Of a stretch of DNA of 32,515 nucleotides, positions 14,783-22,089 are shown in pieces; position 1 is the first letter of the stretch, and each line of letters begins with the position of its first letter. The notes beneath the pieces were generated by a model, which ran no database searches, was not told where the DNA came from, and was given only the letters and a program-made list of their open reading frames with translations. This DNA comes from Cyclobacteriaceae bacterium. GTDB lineage: Bacteria > Bacteroidota > Bacteroidia > Cytophagales > Cyclobacteriaceae. The translations under genes and the position numbers were made by a program. The stretch spans positions 1 to 32,515 of the forward strand of contig PXCO01000002.1 in assembly GCA_003565295.1 (NCBI GenBank). Direction: 5' to 3'.

Positions 14783-15627
14783 TACCCGAAGCCTAGTTTA
14801 TATCCGAAATAAGTCCCGATTAGTAAGGTAATTTTTCTGACATTCGGTATTCGAATTCTTTTCTGAGTAATGGTCTCAGGCGGTAACCCTTTGATTTTGT
14901 GAAATAGCTTGAGATAATATAAATAGGCTATTTTTACGCCCATTTTAGCACCAGCAGGAAGTTGTTCGATCCCTAAAAGGGCTTCATCAAAATCTTTTTG
15001 TATGTCCGCCTCAATGCCTCTTTTTACGTGAAGGTCGAAGCTTGTAAAATCCACCCCGGGGAAATATACTCTCCCTCTTTCTTCAAAATCACTTTTAAGG
15101 TCCCTTAGGAAATTGACTTTTTGGAATGCCGCACCTAGCTTGCATGCAGGTGCCCGTAGCTTTTGATAGTTTCCTTCATTTCCTTCGCAGAATACCTTCA
15201 GGCACATTAGCCCCACTACTTCAGCAGAACCATAGATATATTCCTTGTATTTCTCGTCGTTGTAGCGGCTAAAATCAAGATCCATTTCCATGCTATGGAG
15301 AAATGCAGTAATGAGGTCATGGCCTATCTTATACCGGTTTACTACTGACTGGAATGAGTGAAGAACAGGGTTTAAACTGATCCTGTCTTCTATGGCATCA
15401 AAGGTGGCGATCTGAAAATTTTTCAGCAGTTTTTCTTTATCGTGGTCGTGAAAGGTGTCCACTATTTCATCGGCATACCTTACAAACCCATATATTGCGT
15501 AAATAGGGGCATGAAACTTCTTGTGCAAGGTCTGAATGCCCAAGGTAAAGGAAGTACTGTACCGCTGGGTAATGAGTTTGCTACAGGCAAATGTGGTTTC
15601 ATCAAAAAGTTGTTTTGGATCTATCAT
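14782..15627 (-). CDS. crtB: Phytoene synthase
   Basis: It condenses two geranylgeranyl diphosphates head-to-head to phytoene, the first committed carotenoid step. The 281-residue protein has both Asp-rich Mg2+-diphosphate motifs: YADEIVD with D53-D57, and LRDLKSD with D176-D180 followed by ERGRVYFP. It also has the trans-isoprenyl synthase signature around AEVVGLMCLKVF. It lies 12 bp downstream of crtI and ends in TAATG with the cyclase remnant. Squalene synthase is a relative, but the pairing with a CrtI-type desaturase makes phytoene synthase the sound call. Confidence 0.94.
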   Translation of the reverse strand: MIDPKQLFDETTFACSKLITQRYSTSFTLGIQTLHKKFHAPIYAIYGFVRYADEIVDTFHDHDKEKLLKNFQIATFDAIEDRISLNPVLHSFQSVVNRYKIGHDLITAFLHSMEMDLDFSRYNDEKYKEYIYGSAEVVGLMCLKVFCEGNEGNYQKLRAPACKLGAAFQKVNFLRDLKSDFEERGRVYFPGVDFTSFDLHVKRGIEADIQKDFDEALLGIEQLPAGAKMGVKIAYLYYLKLFHKIKGLPPETITQKRIRIPNVRKITLLIGTYFGYKLGFG

Positions 15628-15639
15628 TTCTACAATTTA

Positions 15640-17130
15640 CTAATTTTTTTCCATACGTTGTTCTTTTATCAGCTCCTTGGCTACCACCCTTCCCGAAATT
15701 AATGAAGGTGGAACACCGGGTCCGGGAACGGTTAGTTGCCCTGTATAATACAGATTAGAGACCTTTTTGTTCTTTAGGCTTGGCTTCAATATTGCGGTTT
15801 GGGTAAGGGTATTTGCGAGTCCGTAGGCGTTTCCCTTGAACGCATGATAATCTGCGATAAAGTCTTTGTGTGCATAAGATCTTTTATAAATCACCTTTGA
15901 CCTGATCTCCTGGTGGGTGAGCCTCTCTAACCTATCCATGATGATGTGGTAATATTTTTCTCTCATTGCCTCAGTGTCTTCTAACCCTGGTGCAAGAGGA
16001 ACCAGTAGAAATAGGTTTTCTTTGCCCTCCGGTGCTACGGATAGATCGGTAACGGAAGGAGCAGAAACATAAAAAAGTGGGTTTTCTGGCCATCTTGGAT
16101 GCGTATAGATGGCATCCGCATGTTCCTTCAGCGGATAATCAAAAAATAAGTTATGGTGGCGTAGGTGCTTCAGTTTTTCGTCCACCCCCAGATAAAAGAG
16201 AAGAGATGAAGGGGCCATAACTCTCTTTTCCCAATAGGAAGGGGAGTAGTTGCTATAAGAGCTAGGGACAAGGTGTTGATCCACATGATGGTAATCAGCA
16301 CCAGCGATGAATGCATCCGCATGGACACGCTCTCCGTTGGATAAATTCACTGCTTTGGCTCTGCCTTGGCTGATGTCAATAGCACTTACCTCTGCATTGT
16401 AAATGAACTTAACCCCTTTTTCTTCTGCAAGGCTTACCATGCCTTCAATGATCTTGTGCATTCCTCCCATTGGATACCAGGTTCCCAAAGCGATATCGGC
16501 ATAATTCATCAGGCTGTAGAGTGCAGGTATTTTTTCTGCGGTCTCCCCTAGGAATAATACCGGGAATTCCATCAAGCGTATGATTTTATCATGCTTGAAA
16601 AATTTCCTTATATGGGCGGACATGGACTGAAAAAGATCCAACCTCAGCGCATCTATGAGCAGTTTAGGTTTAGCAAACTCTATGATTGACCTGCTGGGCA
16701 TATTTACAAACTCTTGTATGCCCACTTTGTATTTATACCGTGCCTGGCTAAGAAAGGCATCCAAGTTTTTGGCCGCACCCTTTTCTATGTTTTCCAGCAT
16801 GGCCTTGAATTTCTCCAAGTTGGCAGGGATGTCAAGTTTGTCATTGTGGCCATAAATGACAGCATAGGAAGGATCCAGTCTCAACAGGTCATAATAATCG
16901 GCGGTTGTTTTACCGAAGCTCTCAAAATATTGGTCAAAAATATCGGGCATCCAATACCAACTCGGCCCCATATCAAAAATAAAACCCTCGGCGGCAAACT
17001 TTCGGGCTCTGCCTCCGGGGGTGCTATTTTTTTCCAGAACAGTAACATTAATTCCTTGATGGGCAAGGTGTGTTGCGGCGGAAATACCTGCGAATCCTGC
17101 GCCAATCACCACCACATGTGTTGATGACAT
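15640..17130 (-). CDS. crtI: Phytoene desaturase
   Basis: An FAD-dependent CrtI-type enzyme that converts phytoene to lycopene by successive desaturations. From the ATG at 17130 the 496-residue protein starts MSSTHVVVIGAGFAGISAAT, a textbook Rossmann GxGxxG(A) loop ending in the acidic residue of VLEKN. The C-terminal carotenoid-oxidoreductase signature YYTGQLTVPGPGVPPSLISG is complete. An upstream in-frame ATG (17154) overlaps the sigma-factor gene; the chosen start is one base after the sigma stop codon. The number of desaturation steps cannot be told from sequence. Confidence 0.95.
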   Translation of the reverse strand: MSSTHVVVIGAGFAGISAATHLAHQGINVTVLEKNSTPGGRARKFAAEGFIFDMGPSWYWMPDIFDQYFESFGKTTADYYDLLRLDPSYAVIYGHNDKLDIPANLEKFKAMLENIEKGAAKNLDAFLSQARYKYKVGIQEFVNMPSRSIIEFAKPKLLIDALRLDLFQSMSAHIRKFFKHDKIIRLMEFPVLFLGETAEKIPALYSLMNYADIALGTWYPMGGMHKIIEGMVSLAEEKGVKFIYNAEVSAIDISQGRAKAVNLSNGERVHADAFIAGADYHHVDQHLVPSSYSNYSPSYWEKRVMAPSSLLFYLGVDEKLKHLRHHNLFFDYPLKEHADAIYTHPRWPENPLFYVSAPSVTDLSVAPEGKENLFLLVPLAPGLEDTEAMREKYYHIIMDRLERLTHQEIRSKVIYKRSYAHKDFIADYHAFKGNAYGLANTLTQTAILKPSLKNKKVSNLYYTGQLTVPGPGVPPSLISGRVVAKELIKEQRMEKN

Positions 17131-17131
17131 A

Positions 17132-17644
17132 TTAGTTTTTTGTTTGATATACACTAAGCTCGTCTTTTAAAAGCTTACGTGCAATATGTATCCTGTTTTT
17201 AACTGTTCCTATTGGGATATTTAATTTTTCTGCAATCTCATGATATTTAAATCCCTTGAAATGCATCATGAAGGGATCCTTATAGACTTCGTCTAATCGG
17301 TTAATAGCTTTGCTGATGTCCTTCATGGTAAACTCCCCATAGGCATCGTTTTCAATGATCACTGATCCGGAATTGATAAAGTGAAGGTTGTCTGAGGTGT
17401 CCACAAAGGTTCCCCTTCTTACCATTCTTTGGTAATTAGTGATGAAGGTGTTCTTCATAATGGTGTATAACCAGGCCTTTAAATTAGTACCATCGGTGAA
17501 TTTGTCTTTATTGGTAAATGCCTTCACCATGGTGTCTTGCAAAAGGTCGTTGGCATCATCCATGTCTCTTGTTAACTTCAGTGCAAACGGCTTTAAGGAC
17601 TTGGTGAGTTTGTTCAGGGAATAGCTAAATTCTAGACTTGTCAT
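17132..17644 (-). CDS. ECF-type RNA polymerase sigma factor leading the carotenoid operon
   Basis: A 170-residue group 4 sigma factor. Region 2 is at about residues 10-80, with RDMDDANDLLQDTMVKAF (-10 recognition) and LKAWLYTIMKNTFITNYQR. Region 4 is at about 110-165 (GFKYHEIAEKLNIPIGTVKNRIHIARKLL, a helix-turn-helix for the -35 element). No anti-sigma gene is adjacent. As the first gene of the crt operon it probably controls pigment synthesis, perhaps its own promoter, in response to light or stress; the signal is inference. A primary-type promoter lies just upstream. Confidence 0.93.
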   Translation of the reverse strand: MTSLEFSYSLNKLTKSLKPFALKLTRDMDDANDLLQDTMVKAFTNKDKFTDGTNLKAWLYTIMKNTFITNYQRMVRRGTFVDTSDNLHFINSGSVIIENDAYGEFTMKDISKAINRLDEVYKDPFMMHFKGFKYHEIAEKLNIPIGTVKNRIHIARKLLKDELSVYQTKN

Positions 17645-17664
17645 GGCTCGTTTTTTTGTTTAAT

Positions 17665-17695
17665 CAAATGTATGCAATGTTAAACAAATAACCAA
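17665..17695 (-). promoter_or_regulatory. Promoter of the carotenoid operon
   Basis: On the minus strand TTG (17695-17693) is followed after 20 nt by TACATTTG (17672-17665), a full match to the Bacteroidota primary promoter (TTG-N19/21-TAnnTTTG). It ends 20 bp before the sigma-factor start codon, so the leader is very short. It suggests the operon is first read by the housekeeping sigma and then possibly amplified by its own ECF sigma. Confidence 0.6.
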
Positions 17696-17757
17696 TATTT
17701 TTGTGTAACTTTTTTCTATAAAATTTAAACAAAAATAAAATTAACAAGACTGGGTCC

Positions 17758-17790
17758 ATAAAAAAGCCTCTTTAAATAACTTAAAGAGGC
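17758..17790 (-). terminator. Intrinsic terminator of the dipeptidase operon
   Basis: On the minus strand GCCTCTTTAA (17790-17781) and TTAAAGAGGC (17775-17766) form a perfect 10-bp stem with a 5-nt loop, followed by TTTTTTATGG. It lies about 120 bp after the dipeptidase stop and before the crt promoter, insulating the two operons. Confidence 0.85.
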
Positions 17791-17907
17791 CTTTTGTGGA
17801 AAAACCATTTTTTTAGATTTGTGAAGCAACCATATATTTTGTTTAATTAATATTGCAAAAAGTTAATAACGAAACTGGAAATGGTACCTACTCTTTTAGG
17901 ATACGGT

Positions 17908-18975
17908 TTAGGACCAGGCCTTTTTCAGAAACCTGATCCAATTGCCATGCATCACTTTGGTGATATCCTCCTCGGTGTACCCCCTTCCCGCAAGCATGCC
18001 AGGTATCCTGCTGAGGTCGGCGATGGTTTCCAGGTCATATGGGCTTTGCTCCCTACCATATGCACCGTCCAAATCTGACCCTATACCAATATGGTCTGCA
18101 TTACCTGCCAGTTGACAGATATGATCCATATGGTCCAATATGATTTCGAGATTACAATTCATTTCTTTAGGAAGGGATTTCCCTTTTATCCAACCGGGAA
18201 CCATCATCCAAGCATCCAGGGCTCCTCCAATCACTGCATCTCTTTCGATAAGGGCTTTTAGTTGTTCGTCGCTAAACTGCCTATTGTGGTTTACCAATGC
18301 CCTACAATTATTGTGGCTGGCCCATACGTGACCGTTGAAATGATCAAGGGCAGGCCAGAAACAATCGTCGCATAAATGGGTGGCATCCAATATGATGTTT
18401 AGCCTTTCCATTTCTTTGAGCAGTTCTTTGCCAGCTCTTCCTAATGGAGCTGAGGCATCGGTGCCATATGCGTATCTACCTGGGCCGTAATGGGCAGGCC
18501 CCAGGGCCCTCAACCCACCTTCGTAGGACTTTTCCACGAAACTTACATCCACTATGGAGTCTGCCCCTTCAAGGGAGAGTATATAACCTATGGGCTTTTT
18601 TGCCCCTGATTCGGATGCCCATAATGCCAGATGGCTTTCCAGACTTTTTATATCGGTAATTTGGGTCATCTCCCCCAATTCCTCCATCACTTTATAATAA
18701 GCCAGTTGCCCTTGGGTCTGCGCCCAAGCCTGGGCTGGGGAGTTCCATCCGGGCAAGGGGCTGCCCGGCTCCACATATCTGGCGATCTGTGTGGCCACCA
18801 CGAGGCCTATCTCTGCTTCTCTAAGTGCAGGCAGGGAAACGGTAGCATTTCCTCTGTCGGGTTTGTCGTTAAGCCCTTTCTCCCGTTGATTAATTTCGGC
18901 AACGCTAAGCGTGAGATCCCTATTCCATTCTAGGGCATTCATGCTCAGGTCTAAATGTGCGTCTATGGTGAACAT
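17908..18975 (-). CDS. Membrane (renal-type) dipeptidase, peptidase family M19
   Basis: A 355-residue binuclear-zinc dipeptidase; family members cleave dipeptides and, unusually, accept D-residues at the C-terminal position. Metal ligands can be matched: H7 and D9 in DAHLDLS, Glu in SLEGADS, His in DATHLCDDC, His in ASHNNCR, and the Asp near the C-terminal GIGSDLDGAYG. There is no signal peptide, so it is probably cytoplasmic. It is the last gene of a four-gene operon with the permease, RidA-like protein and fold-III PLP enzyme (31 bp gap). That context points to release of D-amino acids from dipeptides for catabolism. Confidence 0.92.
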   Translation of the reverse strand: MFTIDAHLDLSMNALEWNRDLTLSVAEINQREKGLNDKPDRGNATVSLPALREAEIGLVVATQIARYVEPGSPLPGWNSPAQAWAQTQGQLAYYKVMEELGEMTQITDIKSLESHLALWASESGAKKPIGYILSLEGADSIVDVSFVEKSYEGGLRALGPAHYGPGRYAYGTDASAPLGRAGKELLKEMERLNIILDATHLCDDCFWPALDHFNGHVWASHNNCRALVNHNRQFSDEQLKALIERDAVIGGALDAWMMVPGWIKGKSLPKEMNCNLEIILDHMDHICQLAGNADHIGIGSDLDGAYGREQSPYDLETIADLSRIPGMLAGRGYTEEDITKVMHGNWIRFLKKAWS

Positions 18976-19006
18976 AGGAATTGAAGGTGTAATAGATGAT
19001 CAGTTT

Positions 19007-20125
19007 TCAAAAATTTATTATTTTATCCCGGGCGATGGTTTTCCATTCTTCCAAGATTTCACCGTTTTCCATTACATGCACACGGTCATACATGGAAACG
19101 GTAGGGCAGATATGGTGGGGAATTCCGTATAGCACCTGTCCGATCTGATAGGTAGTACGGTCTTCTATTTTCAGCACCAGGTGTTCCTCGCTTTGGCTGA
19201 CCGGGGTGAGTTTTCCTGCATTTTGAAAATAAACCCGGTTGTAAATGGGATTTTCAGGAGCAATGGATTTATGGCCTAAATCCACACAAAGGAAACCTTC
19301 CGAAGGCATAGAGATCACCCTGCAGACCACAGCAGCCGCTGGTTCAAAATCCAATTCTTTCAGGATCTGCTGATATCCCGCGTCCCAATAGATAAAGGTG
19401 CCCGGTGCACAGATTACATCTACCCTGAGTGCATGAATGCTGAAGGTAGTGGAACCACCGGCAATCATTTCCAGGTTTGGTTCTTGTTTCCTAAGCTGAG
19501 CCCATATATCGTGTAGGGGCTGAAATGCTGTATCGCATTTCTTTTTCCTCGCTTCCCAATCCTCATCCCTGAGGTGGCCATCATACATGTGAAAACCTTT
19601 GAGTTTGAGGTAGGGCAGGGAAATACAATGCTTGGAAAGGCTCAACGCTTTTTCGTCAGGTGTTATCCCCGTTCTGTTGGTGCCGGCATTTATATCAATA
19701 TATACATTTATGGGCTGGCTGATGCGGTCACCCCAACCATTTAGTTCCTCTGCTACTTGTTTATGATCTACCAGACAGGCCCATTTCACTTCAGGATGCT
19801 CTTTGAGCATAGTTGCCCACCTGCGTTGCTTTGGCCCAACGGGTTGGTAGGCCAGTAGAATATCCTTTGCCCCGGCTAATAGAAGCATTTCGGCTTCTGC
19901 GATAGTGGCACATTTGAATTTATCAATTCCTGCCTGCATCATCAGACGGCAGCCTTCTACGGATTTGTTGGTCTTAACGTGCGGCCGCAGTCTTGCTGCA
20001 TCACCTACGCATTTGATGGCTTTTTCTATATTGCTCTTGGCCCTACTCAAATCAACGATGAGAGCAGGGCTATCCAGGGTTTCTTCTTTGGCAAGCTTAT
20101 ACCAATCGGTTTTAGCGTTTTCCAT
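19007..20125 (-). CDS. Fold-III PLP enzyme, D-serine dehydratase / D-threonine aldolase family
   Basis: A 372-residue enzyme with an alanine-racemase-like TIM barrel (about residues 18-250) and a C-terminal beta domain. The PLP lysine is K51 in RPHVKTNK. The metal site near the C-terminus reads GIPHHICPTVSMYD, i.e. His-x-Cys. From memory, His-x-Cys is the zinc site of eukaryotic-type D-serine dehydratase, and His-x-Asp that of a characterised D-threonine aldolase. This favours D-serine dehydratase, but the family mixes both activities and I cannot settle it. It starts 4 bp after the RidA-like gene stop, and a shared pathway is likely. Confidence 0.85.
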   Translation of the reverse strand: MENAKTDWYKLAKEETLDSPALIVDLSRAKSNIEKAIKCVGDAARLRPHVKTNKSVEGCRLMMQAGIDKFKCATIAEAEMLLLAGAKDILLAYQPVGPKQRRWATMLKEHPEVKWACLVDHKQVAEELNGWGDRISQPINVYIDINAGTNRTGITPDEKALSLSKHCISLPYLKLKGFHMYDGHLRDEDWEARKKKCDTAFQPLHDIWAQLRKQEPNLEMIAGGSTTFSIHALRVDVICAPGTFIYWDAGYQQILKELDFEPAAAVVCRVISMPSEGFLCVDLGHKSIAPENPIYNRVYFQNAGKLTPVSQSEEHLVLKIEDRTTYQIGQVLYGIPHHICPTVSMYDRVHVMENGEILEEWKTIARDKIINF

Positions 20126-20129
20126 TTGT

Positions 20130-20600
20130 TTATGCTAATTCAAATAATGCCTCTATTTCGACGGGAATATTTCCGGGCAAGGAACCGAATCCCACGGCAC
20201 TCCTGGTGCCTATGCCCATTTCTTTTCCCCATATCTCAGCAAAAAGATCGCTACAGCCATTGATCACAAATGGATGCTCTTCAAATTCCAAGGTGCAGTT
20301 TACCATTCCCAGTACTTTGATTACCCTCTTCACCTTGTTTAGGCTGCCAAGGTTGGATTGGATGGTAGAAAGCATGGTCAACCCCACCTGCCTTGCGGCA
20401 AGATTTCCCTGGTCCTTGTCCATATCTTTTCCCACCCTTCCCTTGATAAGCGAACCATCTTCCTGTACTGGCCCGTGCCCGGATAGGTAAAGATGCTTGC
20501 CATCAATGAGATAGGGAATGTATACCCCCATAGGGGCTGGTGCCGGGGGCAAGGTGAGCCCTAGTGCCTTTAATCTTGATTCTGCTGAAGTTGATTCCAT
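20130..20600 (-). CDS. RidA/YjgF-family enamine/imine hydrolase
   Basis: RidA proteins hydrolyse reactive enamine/imine intermediates such as 2-aminoacrylate released by PLP dehydratases. The ATG at 20600 gives a 156-residue protein (MESTSAESRLKALGL) of the longer RidA subgroup. It has YLSGHGPVQEDG, LAARQVGLTMLSTIQSNLGS, and the C-terminal GTRSAVGFGSLPGNIPVEIE that corresponds to the family's R-x-x-x-G-x-x-x-LP-x-x-x-xVE active-site segment. An upstream in-frame start at 20651 would run into the permease end and is unlikely. It is 43 bp from the permease gene and 4 bp from the PLP enzyme gene. Confidence 0.88.
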   Translation of the reverse strand: MESTSAESRLKALGLTLPPAPAPMGVYIPYLIDGKHLYLSGHGPVQEDGSLIKGRVGKDMDKDQGNLAARQVGLTMLSTIQSNLGSLNKVKRVIKVLGMVNCTLEFEEHPFVINGCSDLFAEIWGKEMGIGTRSAVGFGSLPGNIPVEIEALFELA

Positions 20601-20643
20601 AGTAATGATATATTGTTGGTTTGATGATAAGAAAGTGACTAAG

Positions 20644-21963
20644 TTAAACAATAAAGCGCAAAGCCAATACCCCCAGTAGGCCTAAGATCGATGCTATGGT
20701 CTCAATAAGGGACCAGGAAAGCAGGGTCTGTCGGATAGAAAGGTTGAAATACTCTTTTACCAACCAAAAACCACCATCGTTAAAGTGGGAAAATATAAGG
20801 CTTCCTGCCCCAATGGACAGTACCATGAGATTGGGATTGACCGAGCCGGTTACCACCAAGGGGGCTACCATGCCTGCGGCAGTTAGCGCAGCTACGGTGG
20901 CGGAACCTATGGAGACCCTGATCAGAGCGGCTATCAGCCATCCCAGGATTAAGGGATCTATGGGCCAGGTTTGCATGGTGTTGGCTAAATCAGCACTTAC
21001 ACCACTGCTGACCAAGACTTCTTTGAAGGCCCCTGCACCGGCAATGATCAAAAGCACCAGTGCGATTTCCTTCACCGCCAACCCATATTCACGCATAATA
21101 TCCCCCATGGCTTTGCCATGAAGTACCCCCAGGCTAAAGGTGGCAAATACCAGGGAAAAGAGCATTACTGCCGAAGGGTCCCCTATTAGTACCAAAATTG
21201 GATAGGCTGGATGTTCTTCCTTGAACTGCATTAAGAGGAATGAAGTGGCAATCAACAAAAAGACCGGCAATAGCGCAGATAATAGGCTGTTGGCCAATGA
21301 TGGTAAATTCTGAGCAGGTTTGTTTTCTCCTCGGAACGCTGCAATGGGTTGGGAGCTGATGTTTTTGATCCATCGCGTTTTGGCAATCAAGGGGCCTGAA
21401 ACGATGATAACGGGTATGGATATCAATAAACCATACAGGAGAGTAACCCCCATGTTCGCATCGAATTGCACCACTAAGGCGACAGGAGCGGGATGCGGGG
21501 GCAAAAGCCCATGGGTTACGGATAGGGCTGCAAGCATAGGCACCCCCACAAGCATGGTGGGGATTTTATATTGATGCGCAATGGTGAATACCAGGGGCAC
21601 GAGCAAAACAAACCCCACGCTGAAAAAAAGGGTAATCCCCACTACAAAGGCGGTAAGCCCAATCGCCCAATGAATATGGGTTTTGCCAAATGAATTAAGC
21701 AGGAAGGTGGCGATGCGCTGGGCAGCACCGCTTTCCGCAACAATTTTCCCCAGCATGGCCCCTAAAACGATCACCATCACCAAGGAACCAAGTAAATCAC
21801 CAATACCTGTTTGTATTGCACCCATGACCTCTTCTAGAGGAATACCCAGTAATATGCCTGCAAAAAGGGATACAATCAAAAAGGCAAGGAAGGGCTCAAT
21901 TTTTATCTTTACAATTAGGAGGACAAGTAGGAGAATACTCAGTCCTATAGCAATAAAGGTCAT
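20644..21963 (-). CDS. Gnt-family H+ symporter (gluconate/D-serine permease type)
   Basis: A 439-residue inner-membrane permease with about 12-14 hydrophobic helices. The family signature THGLLPPHPAP is present at about residues 150-160, and the paired Gly-rich halves (ESGAAQRIATFLL, SSGVSADLA) are typical of GntP/DsdX transporters. Known members import gluconate, idonate, fructuronate or D-serine. The neighbours (fold-III PLP enzyme, RidA, dipeptidase) favour an amino-acid substrate such as D-serine or D-threonine over a sugar acid; this is inference. It is the first gene of the operon, with no evident TAnnTTTG element in the 126 bp upstream. Confidence 0.88.
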   Translation of the reverse strand: MTFIAIGLSILLLVLLIVKIKIEPFLAFLIVSLFAGILLGIPLEEVMGAIQTGIGDLLGSLVMVIVLGAMLGKIVAESGAAQRIATFLLNSFGKTHIHWAIGLTAFVVGITLFFSVGFVLLVPLVFTIAHQYKIPTMLVGVPMLAALSVTHGLLPPHPAPVALVVQFDANMGVTLLYGLLISIPVIIVSGPLIAKTRWIKNISSQPIAAFRGENKPAQNLPSLANSLLSALLPVFLLIATSFLLMQFKEEHPAYPILVLIGDPSAVMLFSLVFATFSLGVLHGKAMGDIMREYGLAVKEIALVLLIIAGAGAFKEVLVSSGVSADLANTMQTWPIDPLILGWLIAALIRVSIGSATVAALTAAGMVAPLVVTGSVNPNLMVLSIGAGSLIFSHFNDGGFWLVKEYFNLSIRQTLLSWSLIETIASILGLLGVLALRFIV

Positions 21964-22089
21964 TTTCTACTGGGTTGGATGAAATGAAAAATTACTACAA
22001 TTATTTTATTTGGCCTAATCCTAAGAGATGTTGAGGGTTTTTTGACTGTGAATTGAGCATACTACGCCGGATAATTGCAGCTCATTTTT

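Noticed and set aside
16714-17124. 136-codon plus-strand open frame opposite crtI
   Set aside because: It is antisense to the highly conserved FAD-binding region of crtI, and its translation has no recognisable domain.
20696-21121. 141-codon plus-strand open frame opposite the Gnt permease
   Set aside because: It is a shadow of the permease coding strand with no independent start or family signal.
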